DNA from: Xiphophorus maculatus
Lineage: Eukaryota; Chordata; Actinopteri; Cyprinodontiformes; Poeciliidae
Length of the DNA: 64,000 bases
Direction: 5' to 3'
Assembly: GCF_002775205.1 (NCBI RefSeq)
Contig: NC_036459.1
Location: 214,501 to 278,500, forward strand
In this document: piece after piece, positions 38,801 to 47,305 of the stretch
Layout: each line of letters begins with the position of its first letter
How positions within the stretch are numbered: position 1 is the stretch's first letter
The notes under the pieces: generated by a model
Database searches by the model: none
What the model saw: only the letters and a program-made list of their open reading frames with translations
Told to the model about the DNA's origin: nothing
Program-made: the position numbers and the translations under genes

Positions 38801-41800
38801 CCGCTACTGAGCTCTCAAAGGATTCTCCAGAATCGAATAGTTCAGAATGAAGTTTCTGCAGTAAGATGTAATACCCAGAAAAGACAGAAGCTGTTTCTTT
38901 GTGACAGATCTGGGTATGTTTTGAACAGCAGAAACACGTTTAGGTGAAAGGGAATGACCCTTTTTTGACACAACATGACCTAAAAAGGTCACTTCTTCTT
39001 TGACAAACTGAAGCTTAGAAAGACTGGCTTTGTGACCTCCAGCATGAAGATGCTTTAGCAAGGCAACTGTCTCTTTTTCACATTGCTCTTTAGTTGGACT
39101 GCATAACAGAAGATCATCAAGATACTGAATAAGAGCAGAACCAGGTGAAAGTTGGAGCGAATTCAAACTAGCCACATCACTCCCTCAACACACTTCTGAC
39201 TACAAGTTATTAATGCGGTTCACATTAAGCTGTGCAACCAGAGCTAACGCAGCGCGGTTTAAACTCGATGTGGAGTTCGTCAAAGAAAAATAATTCCCCA
39301 CGAGGGGGTTGCTGTAAATATCCATGCAGGTCAGCCTGTGTCCGGTTTGAGTGAAAGGAGGGGCGCGCGATCCGTGCTGAGGTTAAAGGTCAGAGATCAA
39401 GCAGTGGCAGCGCGAGGCAACGTGCGGAGGCGCCTGCGATGTGATTGGTCCGCTCCCCTGGCTTTAAAATATACACTTATCTCTTAGAAATAAATTTGCT
39501 CCGCCAGTGAAACACTGAGAGCAACAGAGACGCTTTCAATCCATTAAATTCTTATTAAAACTTATTATTTTTTGTTTGGATTATTAATTTTTCTAAAAAC
39601 AAAAACAAGCAACGTTGGCATGGCAAGGGGGGCTAGTAAAGCATGGCGTGCCGCCAGGCTTACAATACACTGGAGGAAATCCTGATTAGTGTTTCTGAAT
39701 TAGCATTAGCACACCTAACTTTGTAGCTAGCAGTGCCCACCTCTGCCTTCAGTGCTCTGCAGCTTCCTGGAAGGTAGCATCCAAGTTCTGCACCCATACC
39801 ATAAGAAAGTCCCGTTTCGGCTCTGGGAAGCTGCGGCTGTGCCGTGACGGAGAACTTGTGTTTTTTCTGCAGCTGAGTTCAGCATCTGGACCAGAGAAGC
39901 TGGAGCTGGCGGTCTGTCGATTGCTGTGGAAGGACCCAGCAAAGCTGAAATTACCTTTGAAGACCGAAAGGACGGATCGTGCGGCGTCTCCTACATGGTG
40001 CAGGAGCCCGGTAAGAATGGAGCAGACCTCAGGTCAGATTTATGAACTTCAGGCTGATTCTGCAGCATGTCACAGCCTGCTGGGCATCGCCTTGAGGAGA
40101 TTAGAACATGCTGGATGGTAGGAACATCTAGAGAGAGTAGATCCCTCAGGATCACCACCAGACTCTGAGGATTCTCCTGTTTGGAACTTGCAGGTGATTA
40201 TGAGGTTTCCATCAAGTTCAATGATGAACACATCCCGGATTCTCCGTTTATCGTTCCCGTGGCGAGCCTGTCTGACGACGCCCGCCACCTCACCATTACC
40301 AGCCTGCAGGTGAGAACATCTTCTAACCAGATGGAGGAGAAACATGTTGTCTGCACCGACACATTGCTCCTCTGTTCGTCCAGGAGATGGGGCTGAAGGT
40401 GGGTCAGGAGGCCTCCTTCGCCGTACAGCTGAATGGAGCCAGAGGCCTCATAGACGCTAAGATCCACACTCCATCAGGGGCCACGGAGGAGTGCTACATC
40501 ACCGAGTTGGACAGCGGTAAGAGCCAAACTGTCCAACCTGGAGAGTCATAGGAGCAGGAGGGACGATGCTGTCCGTCTTCAGCAAATTCAACATTACATG
40601 TGGTCAGTTTAGGACTGGAAGAAGGTAAAGATATCATTTCCAAATAATGATCTAATTAAAGACAGTTACCCCCTGATAGTCCTGTAGACCCGGTTTGATT
40701 GGAACCAAAACATCAACATCTGCTCCACCTCCAGCTGCTGTGGTTCTGAGTCAAACCAACCTGTTCCCCTCCTGGCCTGTGGGGGCGCTGCACCAAGAAC
40801 CACTGAAGGAAACAACATTAAAACCTCTGAAGACACTGAGAGCAACTTCCTTCTTCACCAGATGGAAACAAGATGGAGGCGTCAGATTTTAGCGGTTGGA
40901 GGATTTCTCTTTAGTCTTTGGCTGAAGACCAGGAGCCATTTCTGCTGCTAGCGCTAGACTAGCACGTTAGCTTTTTTTCCATTTACCTAGAATACGCTGC
41001 ATTGTGGTCCACTTCCTGCGTTTGGAGCGGTTTCTGTTCCGCTTGGCGTTCAACTGAACCCAGACTTAGATTTGAAGGACCAGAGGTCAGAGGTCAATTA
41101 GTGTTCACACCTCACTAACCAAACCGGACTTTGACTAAACAGACAGACTGGAGTTGGATTGAAGCGAACTGAACTAGGCTAGTGTTACTGCAGCCTTAAA
41201 GAGACGGTTGTTTTTCTTCTAGATTACTTTAGAAGTGACTTTTAATCAGTACAGACTGGAGAACTTCAGGGTTTACGTCTGACCTCTTCACATTTCACGT
41301 CTTTCTGAGCTGAACATGTGTTTGTGGCCCTGAGGCGGCTCCAGAACAAGAGAACCGTTCTATTAAGGTTCTGTTTCTGTGTTCAGCAGATCAGCACGCC
41401 ATCAGGTTCATCCCCAAGGAGAACGGTGTTCACTCCATAGACGTTCGCTTCAATGGCAGCCATGTTCCCGGCAGTCCCTTCAAGATCCGAGTGGGAGAAC
41501 CGGGACAGGTTGGGGATCCAGGCCTCGTGTCTGCCTTTGGTCCAGGACTGGAAGGAGGAACCACAGGTACACACCATATGATTATACTCATGTCTATAAA
41601 CATCAGCAGACTTTTAAACTGGTGTTTGTCCAGGTGTAGCATCAGAGTTCATGGTGAACACCTGCAATGCTGGAGCTGGAGCCCTCTCTGTGACCATCGA
41701 TGGACCATCGAAGGTGAAGATGGACTGTCAGGAGGGACCCGAGGGCTACAAGGTGTCCTACACCCCCATGGCTCCAGGGAGTTACCTGATCTCCATCAAG

Positions 41801-44800
41801 TATGGGGGACCCCAGCACATTGTGGGCAGCCCGTTCAAAGCCAAAGTGTCAGGTGGGTCAGCGGTCCTCTGAGGTCAGTTTGTGGTGATCTGAAGGTTTC
41901 TGGAGTTTCCCTTCCGGGAAAACCCAGTTAGAGCGTGACTCCCTGATGTTCCCTGACATTCCCTGAACAAAGCTGTCTTTGTGCTCCTGTTCTCTGGAAG
42001 CCTGATGTTTCCCTGCTAAAGATAGCGCCGTTCCTCGAAGCAGCTTCACTTCAAACTAAAAAAACAAGATCTGATTTATACATTATTGCTACAGTATTCC
42101 CACCAGGAAACGGCATCTGAAGAAGCTGAAAGAAACAACCAGTGTGTCGCCAAATGTTTAAGATTCGTCCAGACCAGAAAGATCCAGAGGCTCCAGCTGG
42201 ACATCAACTATCCAACTGAAAACATTAAATGTTCTGGAGCTGCTGGGCTTTACTGAGCTGAAATAATCCCGACTCCTGATCAGAAAACCAGCAGACTGGT
42301 TCCAGCACTGCACCAGAGCTTTTCTGGCTCCAGAATCTCAATGGTTCCAAACCTTTGGCTAAAACGTAAATTCACCTGCCGATAACCGGACCACCAAAAC
42401 AAAAGCTGGTTCTTCTGAACCTCTTTATAAAGATCCTTTGAATCAATTCTTCCCTTCCCTTTATCATAAATTCTTTTTCTTGTTTCTTGAACATTTCATC
42501 TTCAAACAAAGGATTAGCCGTTTTAAAGCAGACGTTCACAGTGCCATTAAAGCAGTGATACATCAGCGTTGAAAGATTCAGTCGCTCACCAAGATCCAGT
42601 TTTTATTTTGATAGTCCACTTCCGCTTATCTGCAATTGAGTTTGAAGATCAGCTAAACATTTAGCTGGGATGAATCTCAGAGACTCTGAGGTAGGGTTAG
42701 GGTTTCAGTTTGTAAATTAAATATTTAGCTCGATTAGAACCAACTAAATATTCAGTTCTGTAGAACCAGATCTAGAAGAACTCTAGATGCTTGAACGCAC
42801 CAGATGTTCTTTGCTCAGAAGCTTCGTGATGTGGTGCAACAGACTTAGACTTAGGCTGACTTTATTATCATTTTGCATTCACAGGGTGAATACAGAACAA
42901 AATTTCGTTGCATACGGCTCAGGACAATGTTTTGAGCTTCCAATGTTGTGAGGTTACTCCAGAATAAAACAAAATACAGTATAAAATATGAATATAAATA
43001 TAAAGTGCAGGAATGACAGTAAAATAGAAGTTATTTAGCTCTGTACATGTGCAAGATATAAAGTGGAGACCAGTTTTTAAGTGCAGTCCAGTTAAGAGTT
43101 CAGCAGTCTGATGGCAAGTGGGAAAAAGCTGTTTCAGAACCTGGTGGACCTGCACCGGATGCTGCAGAACCTCTTTCCAGAGGGCAGCAGGGAGAACAGT
43201 CCATGGTGGGGGTGTGAGGGGTCACTGACGATGTTTCGGCCTCGGGACACGCAGCGCTGGGATGAAATGTCCTGAATGGAGGGAAGGGGGGCCCCGATGA
43301 TCCTCTCTGCTGTCCGCACCACTCTCCTCACGTTCTTCCAGTAGGAGGCGCTGCAGCCTCCACACCACACAGAGAGGCAGCTGGTCAGAATGCTCTCTAT
43401 GGTGCTTCTGTAGAACGTCTTGAGGATGGGCGGGGGCAGGTGTGCTCTTCTCATCCTCCGCAGGAAATACAAGCGTTTCTGTGCCCTCTTGACCAGAGAC
43501 GTGGTGTTCACAGTCCAGGTGAGGTCGTTAGTGATGTGCACCCCCAGGAATTTGGTGCTGGTGACCACCTCCACAGCCGAGCTGTTGATGAGCAGTGGAG
43601 CGTGGCTGGGCCGGTTCTTCCTGAAGTCGACGATCATCTCCTTCGTCTTGTCAATGTTCAGGATCAGGCTGTTGTCTCTGCACCAGTCCACCAGCTGCTC
43701 CACCTCCTCTCTGTAGTCCAGGTCGTTGTCGTCTCTGATGAGGCCCACCACCGTTGTGTCGTCCGCGAACTTCACGATGTGGTTGGTGGCGAACCTGGGG
43801 ACGCAGTCGTGTGTCATCAGAGTGAACAGCAGAGGGCTCAGGACGCAGCCCTGAGGGGAGCCTGTGCTGAGGGTGATGACGTCGGAGGTGTGTTGTCCGA
43901 TCCGGACTGACTGAGGTCTGTCGGTGAGGAAGTCTAGCAGCCAGTTGTGCAGGGGGGTGCTGAAGCCCAGGTGTCCCAGTTTTCCTGCCAAATGCTGTGG
44001 GATGATTGTGTTGAATGCTGAGCTGAAGTCCAGGAACAACATCCACACATGAGTGTTCTTCTCCTCCAGGTGAGCCAGGCTCAGGTGTAGGGCGGAGGGG
44101 ATGGGGTCAGATGAGCCAGGTTGTCAGATTAGTGTCAGATCAGTCGGTCCACTAGCCGACCTCTGACATCATCGGGCTCGTCAGAGGAAGATGGATCAGG
44201 ACTTTAGGAGCCATTGGCTTCAGAACCTCTTTCACCCAGAAAGACGGTTGTACCACAGATAGAAATGCTCTGCAACATGCCTGACCGCCCTGGCTCCTGA
44301 TGGGTCCCACCATGATGAGGTTTCCTCCTAGTTTGGAGATTTTTCCAACCATCAGATCTGATTCAGTTCCTCTGCAGTAGGAGATCTCCCTTCTCTCTTA
44401 GAGTCAAATGTTCTCTTCCTGCAGGACCTCGCCTGTCTGGAGGTCACAACCTCCACGAGACGTCGTCTGTTCTCGTAGAAACCGTCACCAAGACGTCAGC
44501 GATGGGCGGGGCCTTCACTTCCTTCCCCATGTTCTCTTCCGACGCCAGTAAAGTCGTCTCCTGCGGTGCCGGCCTCTCCAAAGCCTTCATTGGTCAGAAG
44601 AACACATTCACAGTGGATTGCAGCAAAGCAGGTGAGAACCGAGGCGAAGCAGATAGTTTCCTGACGCTGCTGAATGTCTCTGATGGTGTTCTGTTCTGCA
44701 GGCACCAACATGCTGATGGTCGGGGTCCATGGTCCGAAGACGCCCTGCGAGGAGGTCTACGTCAAGCACATGGGCAACAGGATGTACAACGTGACGTACA

Positions 44801-44889
44801 CAGTGAAGGAGGAGGGCAGCTACATCCTCATCGTCAAGTGGGGGGACGAGAACATCCCAGGAAGTCCTTTCCATGTCATCGTGTCTTAG
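5035..44889 (+). CDS. flnc: Filamin C, complete gene (48 coding exons)
   Basis: Filamin C crosslinks actin filaments and sits at Z-discs, myotendinous junctions and costameres of striated muscle. Joining 48 exons by GT-AG junctions and phase gives 8,205 nt, about 2,734 residues, without a stop or frame break. I recall human FLNC as 2,725 residues. Order: N-terminal tail, two calponin-homology domains (about residues 35-260), Ig-like repeats 1-15, hinge 1 (about 1740-1780), Ig16-23, hinge 2 (about 2605-2645), and dimerising Ig24 at the C-terminus. Two features mark FLNC rather than FLNA or FLNB: the N-terminal start MMKNS and the long insertion in Ig20. The start at 5035 (ATGATG) is supported by similarity to FLNC N-termini and by the upstream promoter. 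Which teleost duplicate this is cannot be told here. Exon coordinates are in the partial entries below. Confidence 0.97.
5408..10456 (+). other. flnc: flnc intron 1 (5.05 kb)
   Basis: No convincing exon on either strand. It contains a C-run plus (AC)n tract (7411-7457), a perfect 16-bp-arm hairpin (9302-9336), and a stretch at about 9750-10180 that resembles the LTR of a fish LTR retrotransposon, though no partner LTR or TSD could be confirmed. The rest is rich in GGTTCTG-type low-complexity sequence. Confidence 0.7.
7411..7457. repeat. Poly-C and (AC)n microsatellite
   Basis: About 15 C residues run into about 12 AC units with small interruptions, in flnc intron 1. Confidence 0.9.
11873..22704 (+). 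CDS. flnc: flnc exons 5-20: Ig repeats 1-9 region
   Basis: Exons 11873-11991, 12060-12137, 12667-12829, 12936-13136, 19151-19288, 19458-19584, 19694-19830, 20397-20590, 20668-20781, 20867-21010, 21127-21250, 21570-21730, 21811-21901, 22000-22169, 22241-22358 and 22442-22704. Each carries the filamin Ig signature: GPGL near the start of a repeat, an NxDGTY- or DGSC-like turn, and SPF near the end. Phases agree at every junction. Exons 5 and 12 end in donors with C at +3. Intron 8 (13137-19150) is the largest at 6.0 kb and hosts the Tc1 element. Confidence 0.95.
15348..16920 (-). mobile_element. Tc1-like DNA transposon with terminal inverted repeats
   Basis: The ends are inverted copies: CACTGCTCAAAAAAATAAAG at the left, and its complement closing at 16920. 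The element is flanked by TA dinucleotides (15346-15347 and 16921-16922), the Tc1/mariner target duplication. At 1,573 bp it has the full Tc1 length. The transposase lies on the minus strand and is broken. The near-identical termini suggest a fairly recent insertion in flnc intron 8. Confidence 0.95.
15604..16627 (-). pseudogene. Broken Tc1-family transposase
   Basis: The minus-strand frame starts at 16627 with [12 protein letters not shown], a paired-like helix-turn-helix with an Arg-rich linker (to about 16410). It then shifts frame to the ORF at 16412-15807, which holds the catalytic block around LFTDESRF and VWGGIS. A second shift after PGFLL (about 15905) puts the second catalytic Asp segment out of frame. 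The expected stop lies near 15604. Total length is about 341 codons. Two frame shifts make it inactive; it could still be mobilised by an intact relative because both ends are present. Confidence 0.9.
17669..17796 (+). other. Orphan proline-rich ORF with a good 3' splice site, in flnc intron 8
   Basis: A pyrimidine-rich tract followed by CAG ends at 17669. After it comes an open frame of about 42 residues with strong SH3-ligand character ([15 protein letters not shown] at its end), closed by TAG at 17794-17796 and then TAA. It looks like the last exon of some protein. It is not in known filamins and I do not recognise its source. It could be a captured exon, a cryptic alternative end, or chance. 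Confidence 0.3.
17819..17865. repeat. GGTTCT hexamer tract
   Basis: About seven tandem units, directly after the orphan proline-rich ORF. The same hexamer is frequent as single copies across the window. Confidence 0.9.
23507..31219 (+). CDS. flnc: flnc exons 21-30: Ig repeats 9-15 region
   Basis: Exons 23507-24104 (598 nt, the largest, about two Ig repeats), 25279-25452, 26151-26313, 26398-26558, 26628-26795, 27483-27606, 27682-27838, 29464-29653, 29726-29749 and 30972-31219. Exon 29 is a 24-nt micro-exon encoding VSIGGHGL plus one base; it is needed to keep the frame between exons 28 and 30. All junctions are in phase. The big exon 21 and the micro-exon match my recollection of mammalian FLNC architecture. 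Confidence 0.95.
24245..24415. repeat. Diverged MITE-like repeat
   Basis: Begins with a CCAGTCCTCAG-like end and closes with the inverted form CTGAGGACTGGAC. The same terminal motif is at the ends of the intact hAT-type MITE at 60202-60409. It lies in flnc intron 21. Confidence 0.5.
25037..25135. repeat. 33-bp minisatellite, 3 copies
   Basis: A 33-bp unit, GTGGTCTGGTGTCTGGTGG followed by 14 more bases, repeats three times in flnc intron 21. The unit length is a multiple of three, so false ORFs with an 11-residue repeat arise on both strands. Confidence 0.9.
28770..29190 (+). repeat. Interspersed repeat, copy A (inverted relative to copy B)
   Basis: In flnc intron 27. The segment from about GGTGAGGTGTGAATGCTAG to CAGGTTGGTTTGACTCAG recurs as its reverse complement at 40741-41130. 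It has no coding capacity that I trust; probably a non-autonomous DNA transposon. Confidence 0.7.
31623..32166 (+). CDS. flnc: flnc exons 31-32: hinge 1
   Basis: Exons 31623-31715 and 32067-32166, both in frame with their neighbours. Exon 31 encodes a 31-residue linker rich in Pro, Ser, Gln and Tyr ([12 protein letters not shown]) with no Ig fold signature: the flexible, calpain-sensitive hinge between Ig15 and Ig16. Exon 32 starts the atypical Ig16 ([10 protein letters not shown]). In mammals the hinge 1 exon is alternatively spliced; exon 31 is 93 nt, so skipping it keeps the frame. The exon 31 donor is weak (GTATCA). Confidence 0.9.
31745..31837. repeat. Cluster of three near-perfect hairpins
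   Basis: In the hinge 1 intron of flnc, 30 bases after exon 31. Arms 31745-31760 / 31762-31777 (16 bp, 1-nt centre), 31771-31785 / 31789-31803 (15 bp, 3-nt loop) and 31803-31817 / 31823-31837 (15 bp, 5-nt loop) are each fully complementary. Adjacent stems overlap, so they are alternative folds. Confidence 0.9.
32263..34790 (+). CDS. flnc: flnc exons 33-39: Ig repeats 16-20
   Basis: Exons 32263-32403, 32772-32900, 33001-33174, 33296-33457, 33659-33862, 33934-34086 and 34668-34790, all ending and starting with one base of a split Gly codon, which makes many of them phase-symmetric. Exon 39 begins Ig20 and the filamin-C-specific segment ([11 protein letters not shown]). This part of filamin C recruits Z-disc partners; the repeats themselves are ordinary Ig-filamin folds. 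Confidence 0.95.
34909..36140 (+). CDS. flnc: flnc exons 40-41: Ig20 insertion unique to filamin C, and Ig21
   Basis: Exons 34909-35166 and 35871-36140. Exon 40 encodes about 86 residues rich in Ser, Thr, Arg and Glu ([17 protein letters not shown], then [14 protein letters not shown]). This is the insertion in Ig20 found in filamin C and absent from filamins A and B; in mammals it targets the protein to Z-discs and binds XIRP/Xin and others. Its strong conservation identifies the paralogue. Exon 41 finishes Ig20 and starts Ig21. The exon 40 donor is GTGTGT. Confidence 0.95.
36749..36797. repeat. 9-bp minisatellite GGGGCTTCA, 5 copies
   Basis: Five tandem, almost perfect copies in flnc intron 41, ending in GGGGCAG. 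Confidence 0.9.
37189..39175 (-). mobile_element. Endogenous retrovirus pol remnant, broken
   Basis: Minus-strand fragments lie in the order expected of a retroviral pol. At 39175-38804 is the C-terminal half of a reverse transcriptase with YLDDLLL. At 38711-38235 is the connection and RNase H start. At 38224-37964 is RNase H with an ADGSASRD-like block and a TDSNYAF block. At 37738-37445 is an integrase core with SSDNGTHF, and at 37482-37189 the integrase C-terminal part. The type resembles gamma/epsilon-like retroviruses of fish. The frames are separated by stops and shifts. Gag, protease, the first half of RT, the integrase N-terminus and env are absent, and I found no LTR pair. This is an old inactive copy. 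Confidence 0.85.
39873..41852 (+). CDS. flnc: flnc exons 42-46: Ig repeats 21-23
   Basis: Exons 39873-40010, 40194-40309, 40384-40516, 41390-41566 and 41634-41852. They include [27 protein letters not shown] and GLEGGTTG. Ig21 of filamins binds integrin beta tails and other membrane partners. Exon 43 ends in a CAG glutamine codon directly at the donor (40307-40309), the position of the edited Gln in filamin A. Confidence 0.95.
40194..40383 (+). other. flnc: Exon 43 / intron 43 junction homologous to the filamin A Q/R editing site
   Basis: The reading frame gives TSLQ at the end of exon 43, with the CAG codon (40307-40309) touching the GTGAGA donor. In FLNA the corresponding Gln in Ig22 is recoded to Arg by ADAR2, using the following intron. 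Intron 43 here is only 74 bp and I saw no strong exon-intron hairpin by eye. Confidence 0.4.
40741..41130 (-). repeat. Interspersed repeat, copy B
   Basis: Reverse-complement counterpart of 28770-29190, in flnc intron 44. The two copies share long near-identical blocks, for example the stretch read as [19 protein letters not shown] in both false ORFs. A shorter and more diverged relative lies at about 45830-45990, downstream of flnc. Confidence 0.7.
42847..44100 (-). mobile_element. 5'-truncated Rex1/L2-like LINE
   Basis: Lies in flnc intron 46 in antisense orientation. The 3' end at 42847-43133 holds the UTR and finishes in repeated AGTCTA-type units; a 304-residue frame (44048-43134) encodes the end of a reverse transcriptase. 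The 5' boundary near 44100 is approximate. A second copy of the same 3' end is at 49131-49497 in the same orientation. Confidence 0.85.
43134..44048 (-). pseudogene. Partial LINE reverse transcriptase ORF
   Basis: Contains the RT blocks [21 protein letters not shown] and the catalytic FADDTTVVG, then the LINE C-terminal tail [11 protein letters not shown] and [11 protein letters not shown]. The frame is open over 304 codons, but the endonuclease and the RT N-terminus are missing through 5' truncation, so it cannot be autonomous. The open frame suggests a young insertion. Confidence 0.85.
44425..44889 (+). CDS. flnc: flnc exons 47-48: hinge 2 and dimerisation repeat Ig24
   Basis: Exons 44425-44631 and 44702-44889, stop TAG 44887-44889. 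Exon 47 encodes the Ser/Thr-rich hinge 2 ([14 protein letters not shown]) and the first part of Ig24; exon 48 ends with the conserved [12 protein letters not shown] block. Ig24 mediates filamin dimerisation. Intron 46, just upstream, carries the truncated LINE. Confidence 0.95.
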
Positions 44890-45692
44890 AGCCTCTGCTA
44901 CATCTCATCCTCCACCAGGCACTGAAAACTTTTCACTTCCTGGATTTTCTCATGTTTGTCCTCCTGCAGCAAATGTTAACCTTTTATATCAGCTTACCAT
45001 ATGCAATGTGATGCAATGTGGTGCCTTGTATCCTGACTGTTGCTCCTCTGGAGAACTCGACCTGAACTGCTTCAGCTGCTGACCAGACGATCCAGGATGT
45101 GAAACGTCTCATCTTTGCTGACTGCAGCAGGACTCTTCATCATCAGGTCCATCTCTGCCGGGCCAGCGCCCAGCAGAGATGGACCTGATGTGTCTGACTA
45201 ACATTCAGCCAACCAAAGCTCAGACCTGCTTTTCCAGGAAACATTGTTCAGGAACCTGCCTGGTTCCTTCAAATGAAGCTGAGAGTTTACTCTTGTTGTT
45301 ACACTTTGCAGAAGTCAGGAGGCCTGGAAGAAGGTCCAGCTCTGTCCAGGTCGCTTCAGTTTAAAACGTAATGTCCATGCTGCAGTTTGATCTGGAAGGT
45401 CTTGGCTCTAAGATTGGAACCGCAGGAGGAACCGGCTCTGCAGCTTTCAGCAGCAGATGCTTTTTATTCTGGATCTGTCTGGAGACTTCCAGATGTTTGG
45501 GTTCTGCTGATGCATCAAACTGTGCTGTGACTTTTTATTTATTCTCTCTTTGAAATTGTCTTACTGGTGAAATGAGCCGGGTCTGATCCGTCACCCGGTT
45601 GCCTTTGAGTTTTAACACAGTACTGGAGTGACATTTTGTAGTTTTGTATGAGTGAAACCTTCGTTATGGTGACATTGTGCAGGCATAATAAA
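44890..45692 (+). other. flnc: flnc 3' UTR with hairpin and poly(A) signal
   Basis: About 800 bases from the stop to an AATAAA at 45687-45692. A perfect 18-bp stem (45141-45158 with 45173-45190, loop of 14) lies 250 bases after the stop. Confidence 0.6.
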
Positions 45693-46539
45693 CTTCCTCT
45701 GCAACCTCCATGTCAGTGCTGCTCCGCTCTTTCTGCTCCTCGCTGTTTCTTCTTCAGGAATCACCAAACTTCTCATTGACAGGAGAAGAACGGTTACCTC
45801 CAAAGAAAACCTACAGTCGGCAAAATGCCATTTTTCCTGCTAGCGCAAGGCTAGTGTATCTGATTTGGTAGTATTTACCCAGAATGCTGTGTGCTGTCGT
45901 TCACGTCCTGCTTTTGGAGCGGTCTCCGGTCCGTTTGGCATTCACATTTGAACCGAACCAGAGTTGTTCTTGTGTAATCAAAGAAAATCCAGCTGAGCTC
46001 AACTCCAGTCATGTTGTAGTTGGTTCCGACCAGCAAGGGGCAGCAGAGACACGGCGAACTGTCTGCAAACTGTTTAAGGACCAACCGACCCAGATGATTT
46101 AAAAAGAATTGTTCAGTTTCTGCTTGGAGAGAATCGGAGAAGATCTGGATCGTTTCCAACTTCATTTCATTCACTGATAAAAAGAAAAACGGAAGGATGA
46201 GAAAGACAAGGGGAATTCTTTCTGGAATCACTTCACTGGTATTTGGACGAGGTCAATAATGTTAGAAATGTCCTCGCAGAGTTAAGGGACCCCGCAGGTA
46301 ACCAAATCCGTTCAGGTCCCCACAGTCAGAAAAACAGGTGAATGTGTATTTGTTTAAGGGTGTGTGTGCGTGTGTGTGCTTTTCCTGTTTTTGTGAGACC
46401 CGGTTCGGTTCCGGTTCTTTAACTGAAGACATCTCTTCATCTTGAGGACAGTGTCCATCAGGGGGCCCTGCGGACCGGGCCGGGCCAGAACCCCGGTCAG
46501 GTCCGGTCCGGTCCTCACAGAGACGGAAGGCCCGAACTA

Positions 46540-46660
46540 ATCGGTCCACCTTAAATGTGCGCGTGTGAGCGTCACGTGACCGTGTTCCTGGAAAGTTCCT
46601 GGAAACCTGCGGTGTTGTTGTTTATGGAGCTCCGGACCGCCGCGCCGCTCCACTAGGAAC
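46540..46660 (+). promoter_or_regulatory. Putative socs2 promoter with tandem STAT5-type sites
   Basis: Two perfect TTCCTGGAA motifs (46585-46593 and 46596-46604) fit the STAT5 consensus TTCNNNGAA, starting 11 bp apart, about one helical turn. An E-box CACGTG (46573-46578) lies just upstream. GC-rich sequence follows to about 46910 with possible donors at 46909 and 46953, fitting a non-coding first exon. SOCS2 is a classical GH/STAT5 target in mammals, where STAT5 sites drive feedback. It lies 3.1 kb upstream of the socs2 start codon. Confidence 0.6.
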
Positions 46661-47305
46661 CAGGACCACGGACTCTGGTTCGGTGGTTCGGCTGCTAGGA
46701 GCTGCGTGACGGACCGCCGGTTCTGATCCACCTACAGCCCCTCGTGGGTCGGCTGCAGCCGCCATTAGTAGTTCTAGAGCCGGAGCAGGTTCGGAAGCGT
46801 CCGGACCCAGACTGCAGGTGTACACCCGGTTCCGCTGGCATGACGGCGGGTTGGCGGCGGACGACCCGGAGCTGTTAGCGGGCGGCTGGATCGGAACCTC
46901 CCCGGCAGGTGGGTCCAGTTTGGGCACCAGGTGCTACCAGGAGGGCGGTTCTCCAGGTGAGCAGAACCACTCAGGTAGAACTGAACCGTCCTGCAGAACT
47001 CCGTTTAAATTTCCTGTCATTTAAATGTAACTCGACGGTCCGAGGCTTCTGGGCGGAACCAGCACAGACAGCAGATGTTCCTGTTCGGGTTCGGTCCATT
47101 CTTAGATTCTGCTGTTTAAAACCGAACCAGAATAGAACCCAACCGCTGGCAGGAGGAAGAACGTTACTCTGATGTTTCCCTTCCTGCGGTTTTAAAGCTG
47201 CTGCAGTTCTGGGCAACTTTAAGGAAGATTTAGTTCCTTAAGGTTTATTCGTTTATTTCAGTCTTTTTCTCTTCTGCTTTTTAATCTGAGTTTTAATCTA
47301 TAGGC

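Larger units (their letters stand above)
36141..39872 (+). other. flnc: flnc intron 41 (3.7 kb) with nested repeats
   Basis: Contains a 9-bp minisatellite (36749-36797), the retroviral pol remnant (37189-39175) and an AT/GC-mixed segment (39180-39700). Both outer parts have sequence reminiscent of hAT termini: 36495-36540 with CCCCCAGTAAAC and GCCCGGCGG, and the end near 39672 with GCCGCCAGGC then CACTG. No target duplication was found. Confidence 0.5.

Noticed and set aside
43440-43910. Plus-strand 156-codon ORF over the LINE
   Set aside because: Antisense shadow of the LINE reverse transcriptase frame.
46622-47216. ORFs in the GC-rich region upstream of socs2
   Set aside because: No conserved domain; the region fits a non-coding first exon and promoter better.
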